64,000 nt of DNA from positions 2,418,001 through 2,482,000 of the forward strand of contig NZ_OZ241968.1 in NCBI RefSeq assembly GCF_965204125.1, given 5' to 3'. Source of the stretch: Poriferisodalis sp965204125. GTDB lineage: Bacteria; Actinomycetota; Acidimicrobiia; Acidimicrobiales; Poriferisodalaceae. How positions within the stretch are numbered: position 1 is the stretch's first letter; each line of letters opens with the position of its first letter. This document shows, piece by piece, positions 7,653 to 18,743 of this stretch. The position numbers and the translations under genes are program-made. The notes under the pieces are model-generated. The model ran no database searches and had not been told where the DNA came from. It saw only the letters and a program-made list of their open reading frames with translations.

Positions 7653-9645
7653 GATCCGCTGCCCCCGGGCGTGCCGTCGGCGGTGGCGAATCGGTCCGGA
7701 TCGCTCGTGTCGCCCCCCGCGGCCAGCACTTCGACATAGCGGGGCTCGGTGGCCATCAGCACTGCGTGGGTGCCGTCAGCCGCAACTTGCCCGCCGTCCA
7801 GCAGGATCACCCGGTCGGCCAAGCTGATGGTGGACAGCCGGTGAGCGATGACGATGGTCGTGCGCTCGGCGAGCAGCTCGCTGAGTGCCTCGTGGATCTT
7901 CGCCTCGTGCGCCACGTCGATGGAGCTCGTGGCGTCGTCGAGAATCAGCACGGCGGGATCGGCGAGGATCGCCCGCGCGATGGCGATGCGCTGACGCTGG
8001 CCGCCCGAGAGGTCGTACCCGCGCTCGCCGACCACGGTGTCGTAACCCTCATCGAGCTCGCTGATGAAGTCGTGGGCCTGTGCCGCGGTGGCTGCGGCGA
8101 CCACCTCGGGCCGGGCGGCGTCGGGACGTGCATAGGCGATGTTGTCGTGAATGCTGGCCGAGAACAGGAATGGCTCGTCGGGTACGAGGCCGACGGCCCG
8201 GCGCAGGCTGTCGCCGGTGAGGGCGTTCACGTCGTGACCGGCGACGGAGATTGTGCCGTCGCCGAGGCTGTAGAAGCGCATGAGCAGCCGCGCGAGCGTC
8301 GATTTGCCGCAGCCGGTACGCCCGACGACTGCGACCCGCTCGCCGGCGCCGATGTGCAAGTCGAGCCCATCGAAGACCGGCGGCGCATCGCTATCGGCGC
8401 TCGCAGTACCCGCGACGCCCCCGACCGTCTCGGTGCCATAGGCGAATCGCACGTCGTCGAATCGCACTTCCATGCCCGAAGGCCCGCCGTGCGGCTCAGC
8501 CTCTGGGCGTTGCGGCAGATCGATGGCGCCGGGACGGTCTGCCACGAGCACCGGCTCGTCGAGCACCTGGAAGATGCGCTCCGCGGACGCCTTGGCCCGC
8601 TGGCCGAAGATGAACAGCATCCCGATGAACCGGAACGGCGCCTGCAGCAGCAGGATGTACAGGTAGAAGGTGGCCAGATTGCCCACGGAGAGCGAGTCGC
8701 CGATGATCAGGTGACCGCCCACCAGCAGCACCATCGCCATTGCCAAGTTCGGCAGGTTCTCGACGACCGGCGTGTAGTGCGCCCTGGTGTTGTGCTGCAG
8801 CATGTTGGCCCAGCGCAGCCGTTGGGTTGCCCGAGCCATCTCCTCCACCTGACGGCTCTCGGCAGCAAAGGCCTTCACGACACGCACGCCGTTCACGCTC
8901 TCGTGGGTGACGGTGGCGACCTCAGCGTTGCGTGACTGGATGATCCACGACAGCGGGAACATGATGCGGCGCAACCGCTGGCCCAGCACGTAGACGGCGG
9001 GCATGATCAGCATCGTGATGGCGGTCAGCGGCAGGCTGATCCATGCCATGACCGCGATCGCCACCACGAAGCTCAAGAGCTGCACCGACACAATCGGCGC
9101 GAAAGCCAGATACATCTGCACCGAGCGGATGTCGGAGTTGGAGCGGGAGATGATCTCGCCGGTCTGCACCCTGTCGTAGAACGCGAACGACAGCTGCTGA
9201 GGTGGGAGAAGAGCAGCGTGCGCAGCTGGAACTCCACCCGGTGGCCCATGGAGAAGAGCCCGTAGCGGTAGGCGTAGGTGAAGATGCCGCGTGCGGCGCC
9301 GAGCCCCACCAGGGCGATGACAAACGCCCACAACGAGCCCGAGCCGGCGCCTTCGAGGCCGGTCACTGCGGCGTCGACGGCCAAGCCGGCGATCCATGGT
9401 GCAATGGCCCCCGCGCCCGTTGCCAAGATGGCGGCGATCACTGCGACGACGATGCGCGCCCGCTGGCGTCGCAGCAGCGGTCCGAGTCGCCGGATCCAGC
9501 TCAGCGAACGGTCCGCTCGGATCCAATCGCCGCTGAATTCGCTGCCGAGTTCGTCGGCAGAATTCGCCTCGGGAGGCGCGCCGTCGGCGTCGGGATCGGG
9601 CTGCGCGGCCGACTCCGTAGGCGCAGTGCGTGGGGCCACCCGCAT
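7646..9645 (-). pseudogene. ABC exporter half-transporter, degenerate partner, frameshifted
   Basis: The N-terminal part (9645 to about 9200) reads to FQLRTLLFSHL. The reading then continues in another frame with QQLSFAFYDRVQTGEIISRSNSDIRS down to 7646, so one base is missing near 9199-9202 (CACCT-CAGCAG). Repaired, it is about 667 residues: six membrane helices, then an ATPase domain with Walker A GRTGCGKST and signature LSGGQRQR. The Walker B is LILDDATSSID, where Asp replaces the catalytic Glu, as in the degenerate half of heterodimeric exporters. It pairs with the downstream gene. The frameshift may be real or a sequence error. Confidence 0.85.
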
Positions 9646-9677
9646 CCCGGCGAGGCTACCGGCGCCAGCGCGCCCGC

Positions 9678-9706
9678 TAGAGTATTACTTATGGCAGAAC
9701 AAGTAA
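9678..9706 (+). promoter_or_regulatory. Leaderless promoter and inverted repeat over the antitoxin start
   Basis: TAGAGT at 9678-9683 is a -10-like hexamer 7 nt before the ATG at 9691. TTACTT (9685-9690) and AAGTAA (9701-9706) form an inverted repeat centred on the start codon, a plausible autoregulatory operator for the AbrB-type antitoxin. Confidence 0.45.
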
Positions 9707-9939
9707 GGAAACGTCGGGCCGGGTGCAGCACGATCACCTCGAAGCACCAGGTCACGATCCCTGCTGCCGCGTTCGCCGCAGCAGGCCTGTGCGTCGGCGA
9801 ATCGCTGCGCGGCACCGCTGTAGGACCCGGCCAGGTGCTGCTCACCCGAGAGTCGGATCCGATAGCGGACACAGCCGGAATCTTCGACGGGGTGTACCCG
9901 CCCGACGCGCTCGATGCGCTGCGCGATGAGTGGCGCTGA
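9691..9939 (+). CDS. AbrB/SpoVT-fold antitoxin (VapB-like)
   Basis: An 82-residue DNA-binding antitoxin. The swapped-hairpin AbrB core is visible at residues 11-55 (STITSKHQVTIPAAAF, then AGLCVGESLR and GQVLLTR). It ends with an acidic and aromatic tail (DGVYPPDALDALRDEW) of the type that binds the toxin. The start at 9691 is fixed by a -10-like box 7 nt upstream. The toxin gene begins 14 bp before this stop, so the pair is translationally coupled. It probably represses its own operon through the inverted repeat around the start codon. Confidence 0.88.
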   Translation: MAEQVRKRRAGCSTITSKHQVTIPAAAFAAAGLCVGESLRGTAVGPGQVLLTRESDPIADTAGIFDGVYPPDALDALRDEWR

Positions 9940-10366
9940 GCTGCGCGGGCCGGCAGTTGTCGATGCGGGCGTCGTCATCGGTCACCTCGACACGTCCGAC
10001 GCCCACCATCACGCTGCAACCGCAGCGCTGGCGCAGGTCGCGGGCACTGCGACGCGGCTGCTGCTTCCGGCGACGGCGTACGCAGAGGTTCTGGTGCACC
10101 CTTTCCGCGTCGGCGCCGCGGAGGCGGCCCAGGTCGACGCCGCCCTCGCAGCGATTCCGATAGATGTCGCCGCATTGGAGCGCAGCGCGGCTCGCCGGGC
10201 GGCTCAGCTGCGAGCGGAGCATCGTTCGCTGCGTCTGCCCGATGCCTGTGTCATCGCCACCGCCGTCGAAGCGGGCGCGGTGCTGCTGTGCACCACCGAC
10301 CGCGGCTGGCCGGGCGGGCTCGTCGAGTCGCTCGCCCCGGCGCTGCAGGTGCTCACGGTGAGCTGA
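9926..10366 (+). CDS. PIN-domain ribonuclease toxin (VapC-like)
   Basis: A 146-residue PIN-domain protein. The acidic metal-binding residues are visible in order: Asp in AVVDAGVVIGHLD, Glu in TAYAEVLVHP, Asp in LRLPDACVIATA and Asp in LLCTTDRGW. VapC toxins use these residues to cleave RNA. The start at ATG 9926 overlaps the antitoxin gene by 14 bp. A frame-extended start four codons earlier is possible. With the AbrB-type antitoxin it forms a type II toxin-antitoxin pair at the edge of the restriction-modification locus. The RNA target cannot be read from the sequence. Confidence 0.9.
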   Translation: MSGAELRGPAVVDAGVVIGHLDTSDAHHHAATAALAQVAGTATRLLLPATAYAEVLVHPFRVGAAEAAQVDAALAAIPIDVAALERSAARRAAQLRAEHRSLRLPDACVIATAVEAGAVLLCTTDRGWPGGLVESLAPALQVLTVS

Positions 10367-10450
10367 CCCTTGACATGAAGTCGCTCGTCCCGAAGATGCA
10401 CGAAGAAGTCCCGGTCTGGCAGCGCGTTGCTGCAGCGGCGGGCAATGCCG

Positions 10451-13017
10451 TCAAGTAGCGCCAAGCTGCTTGACGGAGGTCATCTCCAGACCGGTGGTGG
10501 TGACGATCTTGACGGCGATGCGTCCGGCATCAGGCGGGCCGAACGGCGCCGACCTCAGTGAGGTGAGCGCCTCCCGCTCGTCTTCGTCGATGCTGCGGCC
10601 CAGCGACGTGACCAGCTTGCGGACGAGCCGGTCGCGGTCCGCGCCTGGGAAGTGGATGCGACGGGCGAAGAAGCTCTCCCCGTCGTGGTCGGTATCGCAC
10701 ATCCAGCAGGCCACGTCGCCTGGGCCGCCTTCCGACGCGTTGCCGGTGGCGGGGTCGTAGGTGTCGTAGCCACATACCTCCACGGCGATCTGCCCATTCG
10801 GCAGCCTTCGACGATGTGGACATCGGGCTCGCCGATGACGACGAACGCCTCATGGCCGGTCTCGTCGGACAGTTCGCGGATCATCAGGTCGCGGTTCATC
10901 TGAGCACGGGCAACGCCGATGCGACCGACCTTTGACGGCGCATCGGTGCCGTAGGCAAACGCCACTACCAGCAGCAGATCGACCCGTTCGGCGCTGTCGG
11001 CCGCTTGGCGCGCAGCCTCGCGGATCAACTCGCCGGGAACGGTCACGTCTTCGGCGGCCACCATCACAGCTGCGGTGTGCTCAGCCGCCCCACGTCCGAC
11101 GGTGTAAGCGGCCTTCCACTCCAGCAGGTCGCCCTCGCCAGGCCATGGCTCAAGGTCGACGACGTGCATGTCGGGGCCGCCGCGTCCGCCCGCGACGGTG
11201 TGAGACCGCAGCGCGTGCTCGACGGCGCGGCAGAAGTCTCCGTGGGCAGTGACCGACGCGTCTGCGGTGCCTTCGAGCGGGACGACGGTCGCCCAGGGCT
11301 GCTCGCTCTCGACTGTCAGCGGCGATGCCACTCGGATGACGCCTCGCTTGGCGACGGGGCGGTCCACCAGCATGATCGGGTCGGGATCGCGGCCGTATGC
11401 GAGCGTGGCGGCCGACACCTGCGGCACGCGCTCGCACACAAAGCCGTCGGCTGGATCATTGCTCCAACTGTCGCCTGGCGGATCGCTGGGCAGGCTGCCT
11501 GACAGTTTTGCTTCGGCGGCAGCGCCGTCGGCTGAGGAAGACAGCGTCCAGTAGGGGAACGTCGAAGTGGCGATCCGCTGGCGGGCGATCGAGACAGCGA
11601 TTGGTGAGGTGTCGCAGGTGATCCAGCGGCGGCCCCATTTCTCGGCCGCCACTGCGGTTGTCGCTCCTCCGCAGGTCGGGTCGAACACGAGGTCACCCGG
11701 GTCGGTGGCCATCAGCACGCAGCGCTCGATCACACTGTCCGCCGTCTGCACCACGTAGCGCTTGTCAGACGCGAAACGCTGGCGGTGCCACATGTTGTTG
11801 ATCCGTCGCCCCGGGACCTCTTCCTCGTACCACTTCCACATAAGTGCCGAACCCGGCCCTGCGGAATCGAGGCGACCGAGTTCGGCCAGATGGTCCATTC
11901 CGGCCATCGAGACGCGCCAGTGCTCGCCGGCCGGGCATGGCCAAGTATGCCCATCCCAGACATACGGTTCGGACCTGCCGGTCGTCGAGGTTCCTGGTGA
12001 CGTGAGCGCAACGCGCTTGTATGCGCGTGATCCGGCGGGCAGATGCTTGTCGGGGGCGACTCTTTCGTTCTCGGTCAAGCGCCGCGTCGAGCCGTCGGCA
12101 AGTTCCAGCATCGCGTACGAACTCATGTGTTCGATTCGCTCTGCACGCGACAGCGATTCATAGATTTGGCGGTACTTGACGCGTGGCTTTTCCTTGGCGT
12201 ACCAGAGGAGAAAGTCGGCAACGCTCGGCAGCGTCTTGGCAGAAGACCCACCCGAGGTGGCGTAAGGGATGGTGGCAACGCGGTTCTCCGCGCCGAATAC
12301 CTCATCGAGCAGGATCGCTGCGCGATGCACGTTCTCGTCGCCGATCTGCATGAACAGCGAGCCGCTGTCGGCCAGCAGTTCGCGCATCAGGATCAGCTTC
12401 TCGCGTGTCAGGTCGAGGTACGAGTGGATGCCGCGCTCGTAGGTGTCTCGGAAGGCCCGGATCGTGCGGGTGTCGTTGGGGCGCCCCGCCGCTCCCTCGG
12501 GCACCTCGCGGCTGTCGGTGGACACTTGGAAGTTCGACTTGTAGCCCATGCCGTACGGCGGGTCGAAGTAGATCATCTGCACTTTGCCGGTCATGGCCTC
12601 CCGTGCAGCGAGCGACGCCATCACCCGGGTGCTCTCCCCGTGGATCAGCCGGTTCGACCAGTTGGCCGCGTGCCGGTACCACTCGTAGGCGGCATCGGCC
12701 GACGGCAGCCCATTGAAGTCGCCGAACAGCGACGGCTGCGGCCCGCTGCCCTGCAGCAGCTTCACGAACGCTGCTGGGTGCACCTTTTCGCGCACATACA
12801 GCGGGTGCGCCGCGTGGCCAGCGCTGTCGTCGCCCTGGCGGTCCCAGGCCAGGATCGGCTGATCGTCGCTGCCCCGGCTGGCGGGAACATGGCGGACGGG
12901 CTGCCGGTCTGCGTCGCTCATGGTGGGGGCGGTCTGCTCGGTGGGCAGGTTCGCCCGCTTGGCCGACGGATGGGTGTACTGCTCGGTCTGCCGCCTTGGT
13001 TTGGTCTCAGCCATCAT
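10451..13017 (-). pseudogene. mod: Type III restriction-modification methyltransferase (Mod), frameshifted near the 3' end
   Basis: An adenine-N6 methyltransferase of about 855 residues. The catalytic motif DPPYGMGYKSNF comes before the AdoMet-binding motif FDPTCGGATTAVAAEKWG, the beta-class order of type III Mod subunits. The variable region between them would set target recognition. The frame is intact from 13017 to about 10796 (VHIVEGCRMG) and continues in another frame as AVEVCGYDTYDPATGNASEG to 10451. One G is therefore missing near 10793-10795. Without repair the enzyme ends in an unrelated tail from 10555. The ATG at 13017 overlaps the res stop (ATGA). Confidence 0.85.
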
Positions 13018-16000
13018 GCTGCTCCTTGCCGCCTCGCGTCCACATGCCGGGCACGCGCCTCGTCGATGGCGGTGCCGAGGTCGGCACGCAGCCGCTGCGC
13101 GTCGGTCACCTCCGCGAAGTGCCATCGCCGCAAGCGCGCTGGCAGCTGCGCAGAAGCCGCCACCGCCGGGATCCACTTGCTGGCGACTGCTGCCTTCTTG
13201 CGCTCGCTGCGGTCGTCGGGCACGCCCTTGCATTCCACGATCAGGTGCACGACTTCGGCGCTGTCGGGTCCGCCGAACAGCTGGGCCACGAAGTCGGGCT
13301 CGTAGCGGTGCCACTCACCGTCCCACAGGTACGGCACAGACCAACCGAGGCGGAAGTTCCGTGCCCACGCCGTCACATCCGGATGAAGGTCGAGTTCGCG
13401 TGCGCATTGCGCTTCGAGTGCCGAGTGGCACGCAGCGAAGTTCAACTCCGAGTGCTGTGTTGCGTGGCGGTGCTCAAGGCTGGTCTCGAACCGTATTCCC
13501 GACGTGTCCAGCACGACCTGCTCGCCGAATGCCGCAACGAACCGATCCGGGGCGCCGTTCGCGTGAACGCAGGCATCGGCAATCTCGCGGGCAGCTTGGT
13601 CGCGATGCGACGACGCCAGGCCCTCCCAGTGGGCTGAAGCGACCTCGGCGCGCTCGGCCCACTGGCCGACAGCCCTCACGGCATCATGGAACAGGTGCCG
13701 ACGGCGTGTTCGCTGGCGCTGTGCGGTGCTGTCGATGCCGCGCTCCCAGCGATGGACGACGGCCGCCGCCACTGCGGTGACGGCCCGCTGCCGACGGGCC
13801 GCGCCTGTCGCGGCGCTGATCGTGGCCTCGGGGCCGACCGGGCCCACGAGCACCGCCTCGCTCGCCCCGCGGGGCGACCAGCGGATGACCCGTTCGGGGT
13901 CGAGCCGGAACCCGGCGCTGCCATGCTCGTGCAGGTACTGGTTGACATTGGGGAACTCGATGCGGCGGGCTTGCCGGCCGGGAACGCTGTGCACCTCGTA
14001 GCGGGGCTTGGGCGGCGCGGGCGGCTCGCCAGCATCTTTGGCGGGCAGGAATTCGAACGGCACGCCGATCACTTCGGCGTACTCGGGTGTGAGCGTGCCG
14101 TCATGGCCGTAGCTGTCGTAGTTGGATCGGCGCAGTGCCCGGCCCGTGACCTGCTCGCACAGCAGCTGTGTGCTGAAGCGCCGGTAGCCGAGAACATGGG
14201 TGACGGTGCGAGTGTCCCATCCCTCGGTGAGCATCTGCACCGACACGACGCAGCGGATGTGCTCGCCGAGCCCACCGGGCTTCCCCACCGAGTTGAGCGC
14301 GCTCCGGACGATGTCACGGGCATCGCGCGTGTCGCCCGGCTGCCGCAGCCGCTCGGCCTGCGCCCTGACTGCGGCGCTGAGCGCGCCGTCACCTTCGATC
14401 TGCGAATGGACCAGCAGCGTGTGGACTCGATCGGTAGGACCGTCGTGGCGATAGTTGGCGAACAGCTCGCAGACGCCCTCGTGGTAGGTCGGGCGGTCAC
14501 CGCGCTGCTCGGCCCAGCCAGCGATGTGGTCGGTGAGGGCGGCAGCGTTCGCGATGTTGTTCGCGACGATGATGAACACCGGCGGCGTTTCCATGCGCAT
14601 AGCCGGATCGTCCGGCTGCATCCACTGGACGAAGCGCTGCTCATAACTGAGGTACAGCGCGCGAAGCGCCCGCGACAGCTCGTCGGGGACGGCATCGCGC
14701 TTGACGGTCTTGGGCGCGGTGTTTGCGTACAGGTTGCGCCACTCGACCTCCCGGCCGGGGGAGTCGTCATCGACGGGGACCTGAGGGATCTTCACCAAGC
14801 CAGACTCGATGCTGTCCATGAGCGGGAAATCCGATACCACCCAGCCGAACATCCGCTCACGCCGTTCGCTGCCCTCGATGAAGATCGGTGTCGCCGAGAA
14901 GTCGTAGACCGGGCCCAGCCGTCCCTCGTCCCGCAGCGCCTCGAGCGCGCCGAACCAGACTGCTGCTGCCTTGGTGTCGTCGTCCTCGGATGTGCGCCGG
15001 CCCCCTTCAGGCAGATAGCAGTGATGGGCTTCGTCGTTGAGGACGCAGATCGGCGCCGCACCTCGATGGGCTGGCAGGCCGCGCAGCGCGCGATCCAGCA
15101 CCGCTGACATCGACTCGAGCTCCGGCGCTCGGCCTGCTCGCAGCAGCCTGCGGGCGTCGCCGGACGCGGCGTCCGCCAAGCGGTCACGCCGCTGGAATGC
15201 TTGGAAGTTCAGCACCCGCAGCTTCACAGCGCCGAGTGCGGCGCCGTCGGCCTCGGGAACTAGGTCGAGCTGGCGGGTAGATGCTGTCGTGGTGTGCTGG
15301 GTCCAGCACGGCGAGGCGTTCGCGCACCGTGTGGCCCGGCGCGATGGCCAGGAAACTTGTCGTCCAGCGGCTGTCACGGCGGCGGGTGGCCGCGGCGTTG
15401 AGCGCATGCCAAGCGATGACCATGCCCATGACGGCGGTCTTGCCGGTGCCGGTGGCCATACGTACGGCGAGCCGCTCGATACCGACGTTGTACTCGTCGT
15501 TGGCCTGCGAGAGCTCGTGGCGAATGTCTGCGAGCGCTGGTGTGCGGCCGGCGTCGGCCTCGGTGAGGTAGATGAGCGTCTCGACGGCTTCGACCTGGGC
15601 GAAGAATAGCCTCGGCTCGTGCGTCTCGTCGTGCCAGTGCGCGATGAGCTGCCGGGTGGCCGTTGATGCTCCGGGATAGCCCGCCCTGCGCCAGCGGGCA
15701 ACTTCGTCACGGATTCGATTCACGAGCACGTTCTGCAAGCTCGGGTCGGCACCCACTTGCAGGCGCATCTGGCTGCTGCGCATCTTGGGCATCACGACCG
15801 CTGCGGTGCTGAGCCGTCGGCCATGGATGATCTGCCCGGTGGAGACATGGTCGTCGTCGTGGATGTACCAGTGCCGCGTGGGTTCTTCGTGGGGCCGGTT
15901 CAGCACGGGATTCGAGATGGGATCGGCGGCCGAGTCGGCGTTGCTGTCGGGCGATGACGCGAACTCCAGCAGGTCGAACTCGGAGCGGCTCAGATGCACG

Positions 16001-16221
16001 GTGCGCGTTTTGCTGTCGTGTGCGGTCCTGCCGTCACGCACATGCACGGCGATGCCGTCTGCGGTCGGCACCGCATCGACGACGATCACGGCGTCAGCCT
16101 CGTCCGGCAGCCTGATGAGCGTGCCGGCCCGGAGGCGGCGGTCGTCAGTCGGCTCGCGCATCGGTGCCCGAGCGTAGGTCACCGCATAGCGCCGACGGAG
16201 AAGCTCTCTGTCTGTGTCCAT
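13014..16221 (-). pseudogene. res: Type III restriction endonuclease subunit (Res), frameshifted
   Basis: About 1068 residues after repair. The N-terminal 190 residues are untypical. The helicase core has Walker A MATGTGKTA, motif II DEAH, motif III FSATP and a motif VI region QLLCEQVTGRALRR. The C-terminus has a PD-(D/E)XK nuclease (EPDFVAQLF then LIVECKG). The reading changes frame at the GGG at 15275-15277, where HHDSIY should run into RQLDLVPEADG; one base is in excess. The start at ATG 16221 is divergent from the CNNM-like gene. With Mod it would cut DNA after ATP-driven translocation. Confidence 0.87.
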
Positions 16222-16309
16222 CCGTCGACGGCCCTCTCCCTCAGCGGACCGGACCGAGCCGGTACCGTAAACCCGGCCACTGGGGCGCTCGGGGGTGCAC
16301 GGCACCGGC

Positions 16310-17644
16310 ATGACGCTGGGACTCATCGCAGGACTCGGGATTGTTGTCGCGCTCATCGTCTTGAACGGCGTGTACGTGGCAGGCGAGTTCTGCTTGCTCG
16401 CCGTGGACACCTCGCAGGTCGACGTTCTGGCCGGCCAAGGTCAGCTACGAGCCCGCGGCGTACGGTCGCTGCTGCGGCGGCTCAACTTCCATCTCGCCGG
16501 CGCCCAGCTCGGCATCACGCTCACGTCGCTGGTGCTCGGCATCATCGCCGAAGACACCGTGGGCCGGCTGATCGAATGGGCGCTGGGCGGCTGGGGCTCC
16601 TCGCTGGCATCGGCCGGAGTCGTCGCCGTGGTGGCGATCGCGCTCGCCGCAGCCTTCCAGATGGTGTTCGGTGAGCTGCTCCCGAAGAACCTGGCCGTGT
16701 CGCGGCCGCTGGGAACTGCTCTGTCGCTGGCACCGGTGCTGCGCCTCTACGGCACCATCGCCGCGCCCCTCACGCTGCTGTTCAACGGCATCGCCAACGC
16801 CACTGTGCGCGGGCTCGGCCTCGAGCCCACCGAAGAGCTCCGCATCGTGCGTACCCGCGACGAACTGGAGTACGTGGTGCGTTCCTCACGCCAGCGGACG
16901 CTCAGCGAGAGCCAGGCCGATCTGCTGGTGCGAACGCTGCGCCTGGGTCGCAAGGACGCCGCCGATGCGCTGACGCCCCGCACGTCGATATCGGCCGTGA
17001 GCGCGGCAGCGACGCTGGGGGAGCTGGTGGAACTGGCGCGCACCAGCGGGCATTCGCGTTTCCCGGTGCTCGGCGCAAGCTCTGACGACGTGCTCGGAAT
17101 TGCGGAAGTCCGCGATGTATTCAGTATCGATGCCGCCGAGCGCGAAGGCACGCTCGTGGAGGCGATTATGCGGCCCGTCGTAGCGGTGGCCGAGAGCCGC
17201 AAACTCGACGGCGTTCTCGCCGATATGGCAGCTGCGGACTGCCGGCTGTGCGTGGTGGTGGACGAGCACGGCGGCACCGCCGGGATTCTCACCCGGGAGG
17301 ACATTGCCGAGGAACTCGTGGGCGACATCGCCGACGAGTTCGACGAGCCCGCTGTGCTTACCTTCCGCCGGCCGGGCCAGCCGGTGACACTTGCCGGCAC
17401 GGCCACGCTCGACGAGGTGGAGGAGGCAGCAGGCGTGACGGTGCCGCCAGGGCCCTACGAGACGCTGGCGGGCTTCGTGCTGGAACGTCTGGGCGAGATC
17501 CCCTCGGTGGGAGCAGCTGCCACGTGGAACGGCTGGCATCTCGAGGTCACGCAGACCGATGGGCTCCGTGTGGCCGAAGTACGCATCAGCCCCCCTGAGG
17601 TGGCCGAAGAAGGCGACATTGATGCGGGGGGCGACGCGTCATGA
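16310..17644 (+). CDS. CNNM/CorC-HlyC family membrane protein with CBS pair
   Basis: A 444-residue protein with an N-terminal DUF21/CNNM transmembrane domain (LIAGLGIVVALIVLNGVYVAGEF; the conserved FGELLPKNLA segment follows). A CBS-domain pair comes next (ADALTPRTSISAVSAA and a repeat with VVVDEHGGTAGILTREDI), then a C-terminal CorC_HlyC domain (LAGTATLDEVEEAAGV). Family members move divalent cations, likely Mg, or regulate that movement. A GTG five codons upstream is an alternative start. The stop overlaps the next family member by 4 bp. Confidence 0.88.
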   Translation: MTLGLIAGLGIVVALIVLNGVYVAGEFCLLAVDTSQVDVLAGQGQLRARGVRSLLRRLNFHLAGAQLGITLTSLVLGIIAEDTVGRLIEWALGGWGSSLASAGVVAVVAIALAAAFQMVFGELLPKNLAVSRPLGTALSLAPVLRLYGTIAAPLTLLFNGIANATVRGLGLEPTEELRIVRTRDELEYVVRSSRQRTLSESQADLLVRTLRLGRKDAADALTPRTSISAVSAAATLGELVELARTSGHSRFPVLGASSDDVLGIAEVRDVFSIDAAEREGTLVEAIMRPVVAVAESRKLDGVLADMAAADCRLCVVVDEHGGTAGILTREDIAEELVGDIADEFDEPAVLTFRRPGQPVTLAGTATLDEVEEAAGVTVPPGPYETLAGFVLERLGEIPSVGAAATWNGWHLEVTQTDGLRVAEVRISPPEVAEEGDIDAGGDAS

Positions 17645-18717
17645 CCACGCTGGCCATCGCGGTGGGTCTGGTGCTCATCGTGTTCAACGGCGCCTTCGTC
17701 GCCATCGAGTTCGGCCTCATCGGCGCGAAGCGCGCCGTGGTGGACGGCGCCGCAGCAACCGGCAAGCGATCGGCCCTGGCAGCGCAGCGCATGCAATCCG
17801 ATGTGCTGACCACGCTCGGGGGAGCGCAGTTGGGCATCACCCTGTGCTCCCTGGCGGTCGGCCGCCTGACCGAGCCGGCCATCGCCAGGCTCATCGAGCA
17901 GGCAGTGCACGGGATCGTCGAGATCCCCGACGCTGTGCTGCATACCATCGGCTTCGGCATCGGGCTGGGCATCGTGACCGTGCTGCACATGGTGTTCGGC
18001 GAGATGGTGCCCAAGAATCTGGCGCTCATCGGGCCCGAGCGCACCCTGCTGGTGCTGGCTCGGCCCATGGCCACTTACCTGTACGTCGCCCGCCCCATCG
18101 CCCGGGCGTTGCAATGGGTGGCGAATGGCATGACCCGGATGCTGCGTGTCGAGCCGACCTCGGAACTGGCCGATGTGGCAACCCCGGCCGAGCTGACGCT
18201 CATGGCGCGCGACTCGCTGGCCGAAGGCCACATTGCGCCTACCGACGTGGCTCTGCTCGAACGGGCGATGCGCTTCGAAGCCACCACCATCAGCCAGGTC
18301 ATGGCACCTGCCGGGGAAGTCGCCGCGGTGCGGCTCGCCGACGGGATCGCCACAGTCGAGCAGCGGTTCGCTCGGACGGGCCACTCGCGGCTGGTCGTGG
18401 TGGGCAGCGGTCCCGACGATGTGCGGGGAATGCTGCACAGCAACGATTTGGCAGCGTTCGCCGAGCGTGGCGCCGCGGATCTGGCCGAGGCGGACCGGAT
18501 GATCGCTGCGACCCATCCCGCGGGCCGCGGCCTCGTGCGCCGGATGCTCCAGTTCGGCCCCGACGTGGCGCTCGATGAGGCGCTGCGCCGTATGCAGCGC
18601 GCCCGCGTTCACCTGGCCGTCGTCACCGATGCGCAGAGGCGCACGGTCGGGGTCGTTGCGCTGGATGATCTGCTGCGCAGCCTGATCGGCGACCCTGACG
18701 CCAGTGTTCACGAGTAG
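17641..18717 (+). CDS. CNNM family membrane protein with CBS pair, lacking the CorC C-terminal domain
   Basis: A 358-residue paralogue of the upstream gene. It has a DUF21 transmembrane domain with GGAQLGITLCSLAVGRL and FGEMVPKNLALIGP, then a CBS pair (SQVMAPAGEVAAVRLADG and VTDAQRRTVGVVALDDLL). It stops before the CorC_HlyC domain. It starts in the ATGA overlap with its neighbour, so the two are co-translated and may form a heteromer with different regulatory ends. Substrate, probably a divalent cation, is inferred from the family. Confidence 0.87.
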   Translation: MTTLAIAVGLVLIVFNGAFVAIEFGLIGAKRAVVDGAAATGKRSALAAQRMQSDVLTTLGGAQLGITLCSLAVGRLTEPAIARLIEQAVHGIVEIPDAVLHTIGFGIGLGIVTVLHMVFGEMVPKNLALIGPERTLLVLARPMATYLYVARPIARALQWVANGMTRMLRVEPTSELADVATPAELTLMARDSLAEGHIAPTDVALLERAMRFEATTISQVMAPAGEVAAVRLADGIATVEQRFARTGHSRLVVVGSGPDDVRGMLHSNDLAAFAERGAADLAEADRMIAATHPAGRGLVRRMLQFGPDVALDEALRRMQRARVHLAVVTDAQRRTVGVVALDDLLRSLIGDPDASVHE

Positions 18718-18743
18718 ACGCAGATGGGCGAATCTGCAACTCG

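Noticed and set aside
4752..7739. A 995-codon open frame on the plus strand across the ABC genes
   Set aside because: It is the antisense of strongly supported ABC ATPase and exporter genes with intact Walker motifs; its His/Gln/Arg-rich text is typical of a GC-rich shadow frame.
10375..10458. A 27-residue plus-strand frame (MKSLVPKMHEEVPVWQ...) between the PIN toxin and mod
   Set aside because: No ribosome site, overlaps the mod stop, and too short to judge; could be a remnant but is not supported.
12043..13305. A 420-codon plus-strand frame opposite mod
   Set aside because: The minus strand carries clear methyltransferase motifs; the plus frame has no recognisable domain.
10451..16221. 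A DISARM-like or other new defence system at the methyltransferase-helicase pair
   Set aside because: Motif order, gene pair and the C-terminal PD-(D/E)XK nuclease fit an ordinary type III system; no extra DISARM genes are present.
18718..18743. Terminator between the convergent CNNM and amt genes
   Set aside because: The 26-bp gap has no convincing stem with a T-tract.
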